This document shows positions 8,347 to 17,278 of a DNA stretch of 64,000 nt, piece after piece (position 1 is the stretch's first letter; every line of letters starts with the position of its first letter). Source of the DNA: CAWGCA01 sp963820955 (GTDB taxonomy: Bacteria > Pseudomonadota > Gammaproteobacteria > Chromatiales > Chromatiaceae); assembly GCA_963820955.1 (NCBI GenBank), contig CAWGCA010000023.1, positions 1 through 64,000 of the forward strand, written 5' to 3'. The position numbers and the translations under genes were made by a program. The notes below the pieces were generated by a model. The model was given only the letters and a program-made list of their open reading frames with translations. It ran no database searches and was not told the origin of the DNA.

Positions 8347-8766
8347 CTACTTTCTATGTGGGCCGCCGTGGACAGTCGCCTTTGCGGGATTCTTGTTAGC
8401 AGGTAGTTGGACCGGGCTGTTCCCATGTTCCCTTCGTTCTTTAGCCTCTCTGAGTTTTTCCCTGCGGTCGTATGAGTCATCATTATAGCCGCTGCTTTCA
8501 ACTTCCGGGACCACCCCGAGCTCTTCACTTCGGTCGGGTGCATCTGCCGCCTTGGCGGGTGCAGCCGGAGAGGGTTGAATAGGTTTGACCGGCGCAACGT
8601 CCACCACATTGGGATTGACATCAACCGTTTCCCCTCCAGGGCTGGGCCTATCGCTAAATTCAACCCTCCCTTGTGGATCTACATTTTTGTAGACATCCTT
8701 CGCTTCGACGGTGACGCTGGTGATAATTAGTACCGCGAAGATCATCATATGTTGTTTGTGATTCAT
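8347..8766 (-). CDS. DUF4124-domain periplasmic protein
   Basis: The 139-residue protein has a signal peptide (cut near VEA, residue 22) and then the short DUF4124 pattern KDVYKNVDPQGRVEFSDRPS, in which a cofactor-free beta unit is recognised by the K/YxW..D..G...YSD-like spacing. After it comes a Pro/Ala-rich linker and a charged tail rich in Arg, Glu and Lys. DUF4124 proteins are secreted and often fused to transglycosylase domains, as in the gene at 29569 here, but their function is unknown. The gene stands alone. The domain call is good; no more can be said. Confidence 0.75.
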   Translation of the reverse strand: MNHKQHMMIFAVLIITSVTVEAKDVYKNVDPQGRVEFSDRPSPGGETVDVNPNVVDVAPVKPIQPSPAAPAKAADAPDRSEELGVVPEVESSGYNDDSYDRREKLREAKERREHGNSPVQLPANKNPAKATVHGGPHRK

Positions 8767-8963
8767 GAGCGTTCCTTTGGATTGGGTAGAAACCTCTCTA
8801 AATTATTGCCTTGACGGAGTACTAGAGTATTTCCGAAACAAGAGGCCTGAGAGTCTGGATGCATATCTTCGCTTACATTGCGTCGTCAAAAATGAATCGC
8901 CACAGGTTCACGGTTTGATCGTCGGAAAGCAGTAACGGCAGCACCGGTTCCAGAATCTATCAG

Positions 8964-10163
8964 CTATGATGTTGGATTTTTGGTGGGCGCCTTGTCCTTG
9001 GTAGCGTCCGGTTTGGCAATGGCAACGGTTGTATCCTGTTTTACTTTCTGCAAGCCCTGCACGATCACTTTTTCGCCTTTCTTGAGGCCCTCCTTGACGA
9101 TCCAATAGTGCTCGAAGGACCCTCCGATGGCTACCTTGCGGTGATCGACCTTGTTGTCATCGCCAACTACGTAGACGTGCATGCCGGCCTGGCTCTGGAT
9201 CAGGGCGGGCTGGGGGATCAGCAGGGTATTCGGTTGGTGGCCCACAGTCAGTGTCAACGGCACATACTGGCCGGCCCTCAGATCGCTATCAATCCCTTTT
9301 TTATGGGGGTTAGGGAAGATGGCGCGTACTTCTGCGGTGTCAGTAGAAGGATTCACTCTGGCGCTGACGTAGTCCAGGACCCCTTCATGTGAGTACTCGC
9401 TGCCGTCCGGCAATTTGATGCTCGCCTTGAACTGATCCCACTGCTGCATGCCCAGGCCCTCGCGTCGTAGTTTCTGCACTGCATAGACCTGCCCGCGGCT
9501 GGCATTGAACACCACGTAAATCGGATCCATTTGCACCAAAGTGGTCAACACGTCTTTTTGCTCCTGCACCAGCTGGCCTACATTGACCCGAGTCTGCTGA
9601 ATCCGCCCGGTCAGCGGTGCTGAGATACTGGTATAACCAAGGTTGATCTTGGCGGTCTCGATATCCGCCTGGTCTTTTTCGATGGTTGCCTTGACTTCGG
9701 CGAGATTGGCCACAGCCTTTTCTTGGTCCTCCACGGATGCGGCCCCTTGTTTGGCCAACCGGGTGTAGCGTGCCGCCTCACTCTTCCACCGGCTGAGGCT
9801 GGCCTGATCCCTCTTGAGTGTCGCCTCGGCCGCGTCGAGTTGTGCTTGAAACGGCTTTGGGTCGATCAGGTAAAGCGGGTCGCCGGCCTGCACGTAATCC
9901 CCTTCGGTGAAGTAGCGCTGCTCGATATAGCCGGATACCTGCGGGATCACGTCCACCTTCTTGAGCGCTTTTACTGTGGCGCTAAAGTCCATGGTTATCG
10001 GGATCGTTTTCTCGACCACCTCGGCTATTTTGACCTCGGGTGGCGGAGGTGCGGCGCTTTTCTGCTGCTTTTCACCACAGGCGCTCAATAGCAGCAATAT
10101 CGTACAGGAGCTGAGGGTGATCCTCTGTCTATAGGTTGAATTTTTTAGTGGCTTATTCTGCAT
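8964..10163 (-). CDS. RND efflux periplasmic adaptor (AcrA/MexA type)
   Basis: This 399-residue lipoprotein (lipobox LLSAC, Cys29) has the membrane-fusion-protein order: barrel-sandwich half VDVIPQVSGYIEQRYFTEGD, a long alpha-helical hairpin (about residues 105-175), the returning lipoyl half SISAPLTGRIQQTRVNVGQ, then beta-barrel and membrane-proximal domains. It bridges an inner-membrane RND pump to an outer-membrane channel. It lies 14 nt downstream of the permease gene, so the operon order is permease then adaptor, the reverse of acrAB. No outer-membrane factor gene is adjacent, so the pump presumably borrows a TolC-like channel. The C-terminal tail is rich in Lys and Thr (KDKAPTKNPTS). 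Confidence 0.93.
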   Translation of the reverse strand: MQNKPLKNSTYRQRITLSSCTILLLLSACGEKQQKSAAPPPPEVKIAEVVEKTIPITMDFSATVKALKKVDVIPQVSGYIEQRYFTEGDYVQAGDPLYLIDPKPFQAQLDAAEATLKRDQASLSRWKSEAARYTRLAKQGAASVEDQEKAVANLAEVKATIEKDQADIETAKINLGYTSISAPLTGRIQQTRVNVGQLVQEQKDVLTTLVQMDPIYVVFNASRGQVYAVQKLRREGLGMQQWDQFKASIKLPDGSEYSHEGVLDYVSARVNPSTDTAEVRAIFPNPHKKGIDSDLRAGQYVPLTLTVGHQPNTLLIPQPALIQSQAGMHVYVVGDDNKVDHRKVAIGGSFEHYWIVKEGLKKGEKVIVQGLQKVKQDTTVAIAKPDATKDKAPTKNPTS

Positions 10164-10177
10164 TTCGATATCCTGGA

Positions 10178-13100
10178 TTAAGATCCTGCCTGGGGCTGAG
10201 CCTGGGTATCCGTCGGGGTAATTTTGGCCTTCCTTTCCCTGAATTTTTCGATCACCACGTAGAACACCGGCACGTAGACGATCATCACCGTGGCAAAAGT
10301 CAGGCCGCCGACCACGGCCGTGCCCAGGGATTGGCGGCTACCGGCACCGGCACCGGTGGCGATGACCAGTGGCATCAGGCCGACAATGAAGGCGATGGCG
10401 GTCATCAGAATCGGCCGTAACCGCAGACGCGCCGCGGTCATGGCGGCATCCAGGATGCTCTGCCCCTGTTCACGCTGCTCCTTGGCAAATTCCACGATCA
10501 GGATGGCGTTCTTGGCCACCAGACCGATCAGCATCACCAAACCGATCTGCCCATACACGTCCAGCGGCATGTCTCGCAGGTACAGCGTCCCCAGGGCACC
10601 CAGCAGGCCGAGCGGTATGGACAGCAGGATCATGACCGGCATCAACCAGCTCTCGTACAGCGCGGCCAGCACCAGGAACACGAACACCAGCGACAGGCCG
10701 AAGATCATCGGCGCGATGTTGCCGGCCTTCAACTGCTGGTAGGTGAGTCCTGTCCACTCGAATCCGAAACCTTCCGGCAGGGCGGTTGCCGCCAGTTCCT
10801 CCATCGTCTGAATGGCCTGCCCGGTGCTGAAACCCGGTGCATTCCCGCCTTGAATGGCAACCGATTTGTACTCGTTGTAATGGGAAATGATAAACGGGCC
10901 AACGATCGGTTTGATGGTAACGAAGGCATCCAGTGGGATCATCTCGCCAGCCTTGTTCTGCACGTGCAGGCGTCCGATGTCACTGACCTCGTCCCTGTCT
11001 TCTTTTTCGGCCTGCAGGTAGACCCGGTAGACCCGCCCGTAGCGATTGAACTCGTTGACGAACAGGGAGCCCATATTGAGCTGCAGGGTGTCGAAGATGT
11101 CGGTGATGGAGACACCCCGCGTCTTGGCCTTGACACGGTCGATCTCGAGAAATCGTTTTGGTGCTTCAGCGTTGAAAGTAGTATAGATACCCGCCAACTC
11201 GGGGCGTTTCCGCGCCTGTTCGATGAAACTATCCGCCACTTTGCCCAGTGCCTCGATCCCCTGGCCGTTCAGATCCTGAATCTCGAAAGTGAAGCCGCCG
11301 GTGGAGCCCAAGCCGGGAATGGACGGCGCATTGACGATCAGAACCCGCGCTTCAGGTATCTTAGCGACCTTGGCCTGCAGGCTGCTGATAATGGCCTGCA
11401 ACTGGGTGTCGGGCGTCTTGCGCTCATCCCAGGGCTTGAGCACGAGGAAGGCGACGCCGGCATAGGGCTGTTTGAGGGAGTCGATAACATTGTAGCCCGA
11501 GACCGCGATCGACGCCGCCACACCAGGAGTTTCCTGCGCCAACTCGCTCGCCTGTGCCATCACCGCCTTGGTGCGCTGCACCGTCGCCCCCTCAGGCAGA
11601 CTCACCACCATCATCACGTAGCCCTGGTCCTCCGCCGGGACGAAACCGGCGGGTACGATTTCGAACATATAAGCCATCAATGCCACGAGAGCGGCAAAGC
11701 TCAGCATGACCAGCACCCAGACCTTGGAGAGTACCTTGACACTGGCGGCATAGCCGTTGGCCAGGCCATCGAAGGCACCATTGAAGGCGCGGAAAAAGGC
11801 GTTCTTCTTGCCGCTGCCCGGGCGCAGGAACACCGCGCTCAGTGCGGGGCTGAGGGTCAGCGAGTTGAAGCCGGAGAGAAACACCGAGATGGCGATGGTC
11901 AGGGAAAACTGGTTGTACAGCTGGCCGGTCATGCCGGGTATGAATGAGACCGGTACGAACACCGCAATCAGCACCAGGGTAGTGGCGATGATCGGGCCGC
12001 GCACCTCGGCGATGGCCTCCCGCGTGACTTGCTGGATATCGGTAGCGCCTTCATCCAGTTTGCGCATAACGTTTTCCACCACCACGATGGCGTCGTCCAC
12101 CACCAGGGCAACGGCCAGTACCAGACCCAGCAGGCTGAGGATATTGATGGAGAAACCCAACGCCGCCATGAAGACAAAGGTGCCGATCAGTGACACTGGG
12201 ACCGCGATCACCGGGATCAGGGTGGCCCGCCAGTCCTGCAAAAAGAGGAAGACCACCAGGATGACCAGGGCAACCGCCTCGAACAGGGTGACGATCACCT
12301 CGCGTACCGAGTCCTTGATGAACACGGTGGTGTCGTAATTGATGGACCATGCCATGTCCTCGGGAAAATTCCTGGCCAGCCGGGTCATGGTTTCGCGCAC
12401 CGACTTCGCGATGTCCAGCCCGTTGGCGTTGGCCAGTTGCGAAATGACCAGGAAGGCGGTGGGCTTGCCATTGAACTTAGTGTCCCAGTCATATTCCTCC
12501 GCGCCCAGTTCCACCCGGCCCACGTCCTTGATCCGCACCACCGAGCCGTCAGGCAGCGCACGTACCACAATGTCCTCAAATTGGGAGACCTGCTCCAGCC
12601 GACCCAGGGTGCTGAGCTGGAACTGAAAGGCTTGTCCCTCGGGTGCCGGTGCCTGTCCCACCTTGCCGGCGGCCACCTGCTGGTTCTGCTCCTGAATGGC
12701 GTTGGCCACGTCGGTGCCGGTGACCCCCAGGTTGCTGAGCTTGGAGGGGTCCAGCCAGATGCGCATGGCATACTTGCTCAAGCCGAAATTGTTCACTTTC
12801 GCCACACCGGGTATACGCCCCAATGGATCGAAGATGTGGATATCCGCGTAGTTCTGCAGAAAGGCCCCGTCGTGGGTCCCGTTGGGGGAGGTCAGGTTGA
12901 CCCCGAGCAGCAGATTACTCGAATATTTGGTAATGGTGACGCCAACCTGGTTCACCTCGGGCGGGAGTTCCGACAGTGCCTGGTTGCTGCGGGTGAGGGC
13001 CTCCACCTGGCCGATGTCCTGATCGAAACCTACCTCGAAGGTCATGTTGATGATCGAGTCGCCGTTGTCGGTGCTGCTGGAGGACATGTAGATCATGCCA

Positions 13101-13315
13101 GCCGCGCCGTTGAGTTTTTCTTCCAGCGGCATGGTCACCGTGTTCTCCACCACGTCGGAACCGGCACCGATGTATTGGGTGGAGACCTGTATCTGCGGCG
13201 GCACCAGGGGCGGGAACTGGGCGATCGGCAGGGTCAGCATGGCGACCACACCGGCCAGCACCATAACCAGGGCGATGGCGGAGGCAAAGATGGGGCGGGT
13301 GATGAAAAAATTCAC
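10178..13315 (-). CDS. RND efflux permease, HAE1 (AcrB/MexB) family
   Basis: I start this gene at GTG 13315 (VNFFITRPIFASAI), the usual RND N terminus, with AGGA nearby; an upstream extension to 13396 would add residues not seen in the family. The resulting 1,045 residues match AcrB in length. Proton-relay residues are present: the Asp pair in GLVLAVALVVDDAIVVVENV near 405-406 and the Lys in GLVAKNAILIVEFA near 932. The N-terminal IAQFPPLVPPQIQVSTQYIG and the paired porter domains are typical. It exports hydrophobic or amphiphilic compounds using the proton gradient. It is first in an operon with the adaptor at 8964, and there is no linked TetR or MarR regulator. Confidence 0.94.
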   Translation of the reverse strand: MNFFITRPIFASAIALVMVLAGVVAMLTLPIAQFPPLVPPQIQVSTQYIGAGSDVVENTVTMPLEEKLNGAAGMIYMSSSSTDNGDSIINMTFEVGFDQDIGQVEALTRSNQALSELPPEVNQVGVTITKYSSNLLLGVNLTSPNGTHDGAFLQNYADIHIFDPLGRIPGVAKVNNFGLSKYAMRIWLDPSKLSNLGVTGTDVANAIQEQNQQVAAGKVGQAPAPEGQAFQFQLSTLGRLEQVSQFEDIVVRALPDGSVVRIKDVGRVELGAEEYDWDTKFNGKPTAFLVISQLANANGLDIAKSVRETMTRLARNFPEDMAWSINYDTTVFIKDSVREVIVTLFEAVALVILVVFLFLQDWRATLIPVIAVPVSLIGTFVFMAALGFSINILSLLGLVLAVALVVDDAIVVVENVMRKLDEGATDIQQVTREAIAEVRGPIIATTLVLIAVFVPVSFIPGMTGQLYNQFSLTIAISVFLSGFNSLTLSPALSAVFLRPGSGKKNAFFRAFNGAFDGLANGYAASVKVLSKVWVLVMLSFAALVALMAYMFEIVPAGFVPAEDQGYVMMVVSLPEGATVQRTKAVMAQASELAQETPGVAASIAVSGYNVIDSLKQPYAGVAFLVLKPWDERKTPDTQLQAIISSLQAKVAKIPEARVLIVNAPSIPGLGSTGGFTFEIQDLNGQGIEALGKVADSFIEQARKRPELAGIYTTFNAEAPKRFLEIDRVKAKTRGVSITDIFDTLQLNMGSLFVNEFNRYGRVYRVYLQAEKEDRDEVSDIGRLHVQNKAGEMIPLDAFVTIKPIVGPFIISHYNEYKSVAIQGGNAPGFSTGQAIQTMEELAATALPEGFGFEWTGLTYQQLKAGNIAPMIFGLSLVFVFLVLAALYESWLMPVMILLSIPLGLLGALGTLYLRDMPLDVYGQIGLVMLIGLVAKNAILIVEFAKEQREQGQSILDAAMTAARLRLRPILMTAIAFIVGLMPLVIATGAGAGSRQSLGTAVVGGLTFATVMIVYVPVFYVVIEKFRERKAKITPTDTQAQPQAGS

Positions 13316-13393
13316 AAATTTTGTTCCTGCGCCTTTGGGGCTGGTCGGGAATAAGGCTAGATCATAGTCAATACGGCCATGTGAGTACACCAT

Positions 13394-13412
13394 CAAGGGG
13401 TCAGAACACTTG
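13394..13412 (+). repeat. Left REP flanking the RAYT gene
   Basis: The 19-mer caaggggtcagaacacttg is repeated in inverse orientation with one mismatch at 14228-14246, so the two enclose the RAYT gene. It also shares AAGGGGTCAGA with the palindromes at 16260, 17261 and 18752. This is the arrangement expected of a REP pair recognised by a resident RAYT. Confidence 0.8.
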
Positions 13413-13478
13413 AAACCGGTATGCTGTTTGAGATAGCGTAAACGCTTATTTTTACGTCACTTGCAAAGGAAGTGCGAG

Positions 13479-14195
13479 ATGGCCCGTATGCCAAGGACCG
13501 TGGTGCCGGGGCAGGCGCTACACATTGTTCAGCGGGGAAATAACCGCCAGCCGGTTTTCTTTTCCACTGAAGACTACACCATTTACCTCGAAACGCTGCA
13601 TCAGGCAGCCATGACTCATGGGTGCGCGGTACACGCCTATGTACTCATGACCAATCATGTACATCTGTTATTGACTCCGGAACAGAAGGTGAGTCCTTCT
13701 CGCATGATGCAGGCAATCGGGCGTGGTTATGTTCGCTATGTGAACGGACGGTATCGTCGCTCGGGTACGCTTTGGGAGGGGCGCTTCAAATCAGCTTTGA
13801 TCGACTCGGAACGATACCTTCTGATCTGCAGTTGTTATATAGAGTTGAATCCCGTGCGTGCGGCGATGGTTAAACATCCTGCTGAATATCGCTGGTCGAG
13901 TCATCGATGCAATGCACTCGGTCGGGAGGATAGGGTAATTACTCCCCATCATCTATACACACAACTCGGTTTTGATGCCGGTATGCAGCAGTCGGTTTAT
14001 CGAGGTTTGTTTGCAGGCCACATTGGTGAGGCCGAGTTAAGCTTGATACGCAAAGGAACCGAAACAGGTGCGGTTGTTGGGAGTGAACGATTTCGGCAAG
14101 AGATTCGGGCGATGATCGAAAGACGTGTAATACGCTACCCGCATGGCGGCGACCGGAAAAGTCGGCGATTTCGAGAAGGCATCAATAATCATTGA
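13479..14195 (+). CDS. REP-associated tyrosine transposase (RAYT, Y1 family)
   Basis: The chosen start, ATG 13479 (MARMPRTVVPGQ), has AAGGA 8 nt upstream; a TTG at 13461 would add six residues. The 238-residue protein has the Y1/IS200-like fold with the HUH metal site as NHVHLLLTP near residues 64-72. A later SCYIELNPVRAAMVKHPAEYRWSS block, given here only in part (CYIELNPVRA), holds the candidate catalytic Tyr. RAYTs nick single-stranded REP hairpins and are thought to spread them. Flanking 19-bp inverted REP copies (13394, 14228) and related palindromes nearby fit this. It is the only intact mobile-element enzyme in the window and may be active. Confidence 0.92.
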   Translation: MARMPRTVVPGQALHIVQRGNNRQPVFFSTEDYTIYLETLHQAAMTHGCAVHAYVLMTNHVHLLLTPEQKVSPSRMMQAIGRGYVRYVNGRYRRSGTLWEGRFKSALIDSERYLLICSCYIELNPVRAAMVKHPAEYRWSSHRCNALGREDRVITPHHLYTQLGFDAGMQQSVYRGLFAGHIGEAELSLIRKGTETGAVVGSERFRQEIRAMIERRVIRYPHGGDRKSRRFREGINNH

Positions 14196-14227
14196 AATTT
14201 AACAGTAAATTTTCAAGCGATCGATTC

Positions 14228-14271
14228 CAAGTGATCTGACCCCTTGATTCTTTGGACCCCTTGATTCTTTG
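14228..14271 (+). repeat. Right REP flanking the RAYT gene, with tandem half repeat
   Basis: Bases 14228-14246 (caagtgatctgaccccttg) are the inverse of the left REP with a single mismatch. Directly after, the unit gaccccttgattctttg occurs twice in tandem (14238-14254 and 14255-14271), so the right side holds a partly duplicated REP. The stretch also lies between the convergent RAYT and cardiolipin synthase genes. Confidence 0.75.
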
Positions 14272-14277
14272 TTTTAT

Positions 14278-15732
14278 TCATAACAGGGGGCCAAGCATCG
14301 CGATTGTGTTGTTCCAGAGTCTATGTCTCATAGGCCAGGCGGAGACCCCGTCTAATTCTATGGAAAATGACTGCGCGATGTACTCCTGCTGGCGTTGCCG
14401 CACATCGCCTGTCAATGCAGGGTCGTAAATCAGGATGTTGTTCTCGTAGTTGAGGTCAAAGCTGCGTCGATCCATGTTTGCAGAGCCGATCAAAGACATT
14501 TCGCCGTCCAGTGTCAGCGACTTGGCGTGTAGCAGGCCGCCGACATATTCGTGGATTTTTACACCGGCCGTGAGTAAATCAGCATAGTAACTTCGGCTCG
14601 CCGCGCCGACGATCCAGGAGTCATTTCTGGCGGGGAAGACGATGGTCGTGTCCACACCGCGGTATGCGGCCGCACAAAGGGCATTCTGCATCGACTCGTC
14701 GGGCACATAGTATGGCGTGGTGATAACGAGTTCCCGGCGGGCAGCATGCATGAGCGACTCGAACATCTCGGGCATGGCCGAGTAGCGAACGGTCGGGCCG
14801 GTGCCGATGACCTGTGCGGCAACCCCTGGCGAGGGGGCCTTGATCGGCTGGCTCAGCAGGCCGGCCAGACTCTCGTTCACGGCGGTTTGCCAGTCGCTGG
14901 CGAACAGGTGCTGATTCTGGGCGGCAATAGGCCCCTCAAAGCGCATCATGATATCCACCCAGGGTGCGTAATCCGGTTTGATTCGAAACTCCGGGTCGGC
15001 GCAGTTCTGGCTGCCGCAGTAGGTGATGCAGCTATCGATAACGACGATTTTGCGGTGGTTCCGCAAGTCGATACGACCTCTCAACGGTCGCAGCAGAGGG
15101 TTGCCGATCGGCAGCGCCGCGGCCAACCGCACCCCAGCATCGCGCATGGCCTGCCAGTGGGTTGAGTGGATCATGATACGCGAGCCGATATCGTCCGCCA
15201 TGGCCCGGCATTTCACGCCGCGGCCGGCTGCTCGCTGCAGTGCCTCCGCGACTTTGCAGCCGTTGCTGTCCGGCAGCCAGATATAAAACAATAGGTGAAC
15301 ATGGTGCTTGGCCGCCTCGACGTCGGCCACCATGGCGTCGATCGCGGCATTCGAGTCGGCAAGCAGGCGCCCCGAGTTGCCGGCGACCGGCGCAAAGCCG
15401 CTGATGGACTCGCCAACGCGGAAGAGTTGCAGGTACCGGTCCGGTACATTTGCCTGCATATTGGCTTCGTCGCCGGGCTCGGCTGCGGGGAAGTCAGGCA
15501 TTTCGGCAAGCACCTGACGCAGTCGGGCCACACGCCGGCGACCGATATTTACCTCGCCAAACAGGATATAGGCAAGGATCCCGATCACCGGCAACGTCAG
15601 GATGACGACGATCCAGGCGATCCGGGAAGCTGGTTGCCGATGCGGCCGGAGCAGGACACGGACAATAAGGAACAATACCACCAGGATGTGGACGACCAGC
15701 GCGGCAACCGCGCCGTAAGGTGCCAGATTCAT
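14278..15732 (-). CDS. cls: Cardiolipin synthase, phospholipase D superfamily
   Basis: The 484-residue protein has two N-terminal membrane segments (VAALVVHILVVLFLIVRVLL, then IAWIVVILTLPVIGILAYIL, matching the PLDc_N domain) followed by two HKD catalytic units. The first is NHRKIVVID near residue 226; the second is HAKSLTLDGEMSLIGSANMD near residue 405. Length and layout match bacterial ClsA, which joins two phosphatidylglycerols to make cardiolipin and glycerol at the inner membrane. GAGG lies about 10 nt before the ATG. A truncated membrane-protein gene lies 55 bp upstream in the same direction. All catalytic His, Lys and Asp residues are present. Confidence 0.92.
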   Translation of the reverse strand: MNLAPYGAVAALVVHILVVLFLIVRVLLRPHRQPASRIAWIVVILTLPVIGILAYILFGEVNIGRRRVARLRQVLAEMPDFPAAEPGDEANMQANVPDRYLQLFRVGESISGFAPVAGNSGRLLADSNAAIDAMVADVEAAKHHVHLLFYIWLPDSNGCKVAEALQRAAGRGVKCRAMADDIGSRIMIHSTHWQAMRDAGVRLAAALPIGNPLLRPLRGRIDLRNHRKIVVIDSCITYCGSQNCADPEFRIKPDYAPWVDIMMRFEGPIAAQNQHLFASDWQTAVNESLAGLLSQPIKAPSPGVAAQVIGTGPTVRYSAMPEMFESLMHAARRELVITTPYYVPDESMQNALCAAAYRGVDTTIVFPARNDSWIVGAASRSYYADLLTAGVKIHEYVGGLLHAKSLTLDGEMSLIGSANMDRRSFDLNYENNILIYDPALTGDVRQRQQEYIAQSFSIELDGVSAWPMRHRLWNNTIAMLGPLL

Positions 15733-15787
15733 TGATCCGACCTCTTGATCTTGATCCCGTTGCAGCCTTTGCTCTGGGTCATGCGAG

Positions 15788-16258
15788 TCACGCCCCGTTT
15801 TCCAGCGAATCGGATGTTGCCGGAAGCGCGGTCTCCGGCAACATCAGCAGCGAACCTATGAGGAAACCTGTAGCGCCGATAAGGGTGAACAGGGTGGCGA
15901 ATGCGGCGGTATCGAAACTCGGCGATTGGGGCGGAACAAAGGCGAACACAGCCGAAATCATGAAGGCTATGCAGCCGAGCAGGTTGGCAAGCGTGACCCA
16001 CCAGGAGATGTTGTGCGGGCGCCAGGCGAAATGTGCGTGACAGGTTTCGATGAAGGCCAGATATCCCGAAGCGAGGAATAGAAGCGATCCGGCGAAATCG
16101 GGCGCCCAGATGGCCAGGTCCTGCTGCAGCCAGTCCAGCCCCGGGAGCATGGCATCGAAGGTATTGAGGTTGAACAGAAGGGTGCCCAGGAACTGCAATG
16201 CGCAACTCAGCCAGCCGATATCCCGCGGACGCCAGCCGAACAGCACTACAGCCTGCAT
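15788..16258 (-). pseudogene. Four-helix membrane protein, probably 5'-truncated
   Basis: The 156-codon frame encodes about four hydrophobic segments and two similar motifs, FGWRPRDIGW near residue 7 and AWRPHNISWW near residue 79, so it looks like an internally duplicated membrane protein; the repeats recall small YrhK-like modules, but I cannot name the family firmly. The first ATG (16258) starts 2 bp inside the palindrome at 16260-16284 and has no ribosome site, since the palindrome occupies that position. The natural start and N terminus therefore seem to have been replaced by the REP element. It precedes cls by 55 bp on the same strand. An alternative is that the gene is simply leaderless and intact. 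Confidence 0.5.
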
Positions 16259-16259
16259 T

Positions 16260-16284
16260 GATCAAGGGGTCAGACCCCTTGATC
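16260..16284. repeat. Perfect REP palindrome gatcaaggggtc-a-gaccccttgatc
   Basis: Two 12-bp arms (gatcaaggggtc and gaccccttgatc) surround a single A, forming a perfect 25-bp palindrome. It abuts the broken 5' end of the minus-strand membrane-protein gene. The same sequence, interrupted by IS4 copy 2, occurs at 17261/18752, and half copies flank the RAYT gene. Confidence 0.85.
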
Positions 16285-16425
16285 TACCGAGTCCTTGTCG
16301 TGCAGGGGCATCGCTCTCTCCTGTTTCGGGTTGTCCTCTCTTTGCGCAGGGCCAGCGCATAGTTCTGCTGCTTGCCAGTCTTGCAGCTTATCGTGTCTGT
16401 AGTCAACAGGCAGCCTTGTCCAATA

Positions 16426-16473
16426 TGAAATGAGTCTGGGCGAAAGGCTTGATTCCAACGTGAAATGAGTCTG
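16426..16473 (+). repeat. Paired direct repeats at the left end of a DDE element
   Basis: The 13-mer tgaaatgagtctg occurs at 16426-16438 and again at 16461-16473, a period of 35 bp, about 35 bp upstream of the truncated integrase gene. Repeated end sites of this sort are typical of transposase-binding ends. The matching right end is absent, in line with the truncated gene. The remaining 16285-16425 shows nothing recognisable. Confidence 0.5.
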
Positions 16474-16507
16474 AAAGGGTAGGACCTCCTGTTCATGATG
16501 GTCACCC

Positions 16508-17260
16508 ATGGTGACTTACATGAACGACAAGAAGATTCAGACTCTGGACGATATTCGTGCCTTCCTGAAGGGGACCACGGAGATCGAATTTTCCATTGAG
16601 GGCAAGGATGAACGCTATCAGTGGATCCGACAAACCTTGGTGCGGTTCCAATATCTTTCCCTCAATCAGCGTGAGCGTGGAGTGGTATTACGCTACCTGG
16701 AGCGGGTCAGTGGCTACTCACGCCAGACGGTGACCAGACTGGTAGCGCAGTATCGTAAAACTGGGAAGGTGCAGCGCCGTCAGCGCACTGTGGCTGGCTT
16801 TCAGTGTTACTACACAAGGCAGGATGCCTTGCTGCTGGCAGAACTTGATGAACTGCATGGCACACCCTGCGGAGCGGCCGCGAAAAAGCGCTGTGAGCGG
16901 ATGTACCATATCCATGGAGATGCACGTTTTGAACAGCTCTCCCACATCTCGGTTTCCCACCTCTACAACCTGCGTCATTCCACCGGTTACCAGCGCCAAC
17001 GGCGCCACTTCGACAAGACGCGGCCCACACGCTCGCAGATTGGAGAACGGCGCAAACCCAACCCGCAGGGGCAACCCGGTTACCTACGGGTCGATACCGT
17101 CCATCAGGGGGATCTGGACGGTATCAAGGGGGTCTATCACGTCAATGCGGTGGACGAGGTCACCCAGTTCCAGTGTGTCTTTTCCGTGGAGCGCATCAGT
17201 GAACGCTTCATGATTCCGGCGCTCAGAGAGATCATGGCAACCTTGCCCTTTCCCATTCAG
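16508..17260 (+). pseudogene. DDE integrase-type transposase, 3'-truncated
   Basis: The frame from ATG 16508 (an alternative start is ATG 16520, MNDKKIQTLDD) encodes a helix-turn-helix region (YLERVSGYSRQTVTRLVAQY) and the beginning of an integrase core domain, with the first catalytic Asp in LRVDTVHQG near residue 199. Homology stops after ALREIMATLPFPIQ, just where the second Asp (usually in a SDNGSEF-like motif) is expected. At that point the sequence becomes the REP palindrome gatcaagggg at 17261. About a third of the enzyme, including the second Asp and the Glu, is missing, so it is inactive. It resembles integrase-core transposases of IS481-like type, but the IS family is not certain. 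Confidence 0.8.
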
Positions 17261-17278
17261 GATCAAGGGGTCAGACCC
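17261..17278. repeat. Left part of a REP palindrome split by IS4 copy 2
   Basis: The bases gatcaaggggtcagaccc are the first 18 of the 25-bp palindrome seen whole at 16260. The last eleven, gggtcagaccc, recur directly after the right end of the IS at 18752-18762, as a target-site duplication. Confidence 0.85.

Noticed and set aside
10850..11947. Long plus-strand frame of 365 codons inside the RND permease gene
   Set aside because: It is the complementary strand of a clearly recognised gene, has no family motif and no ribosome site; it arises from the codon bias of the permease.
12437..13354. Plus-strand frame of 305 codons opposite the RND permease N-terminal half
   Set aside because: Antisense shadow of conserved coding sequence, His/Gly/Asp-rich low-complexity translation, no recognisable domain.
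13315..13396. Start of the RND permease at 13396
   Set aside because: The added 27 residues are polar, not found in the family and reach into the REP next to the RAYT gene; GTG 13315 gives the usual N terminus.
16260..16284. Reading the palindromes as rho-independent terminators
   Set aside because: No T tract follows, the same sequence recurs at several places including inside an IS target duplication and beside a RAYT, which fits a REP better.
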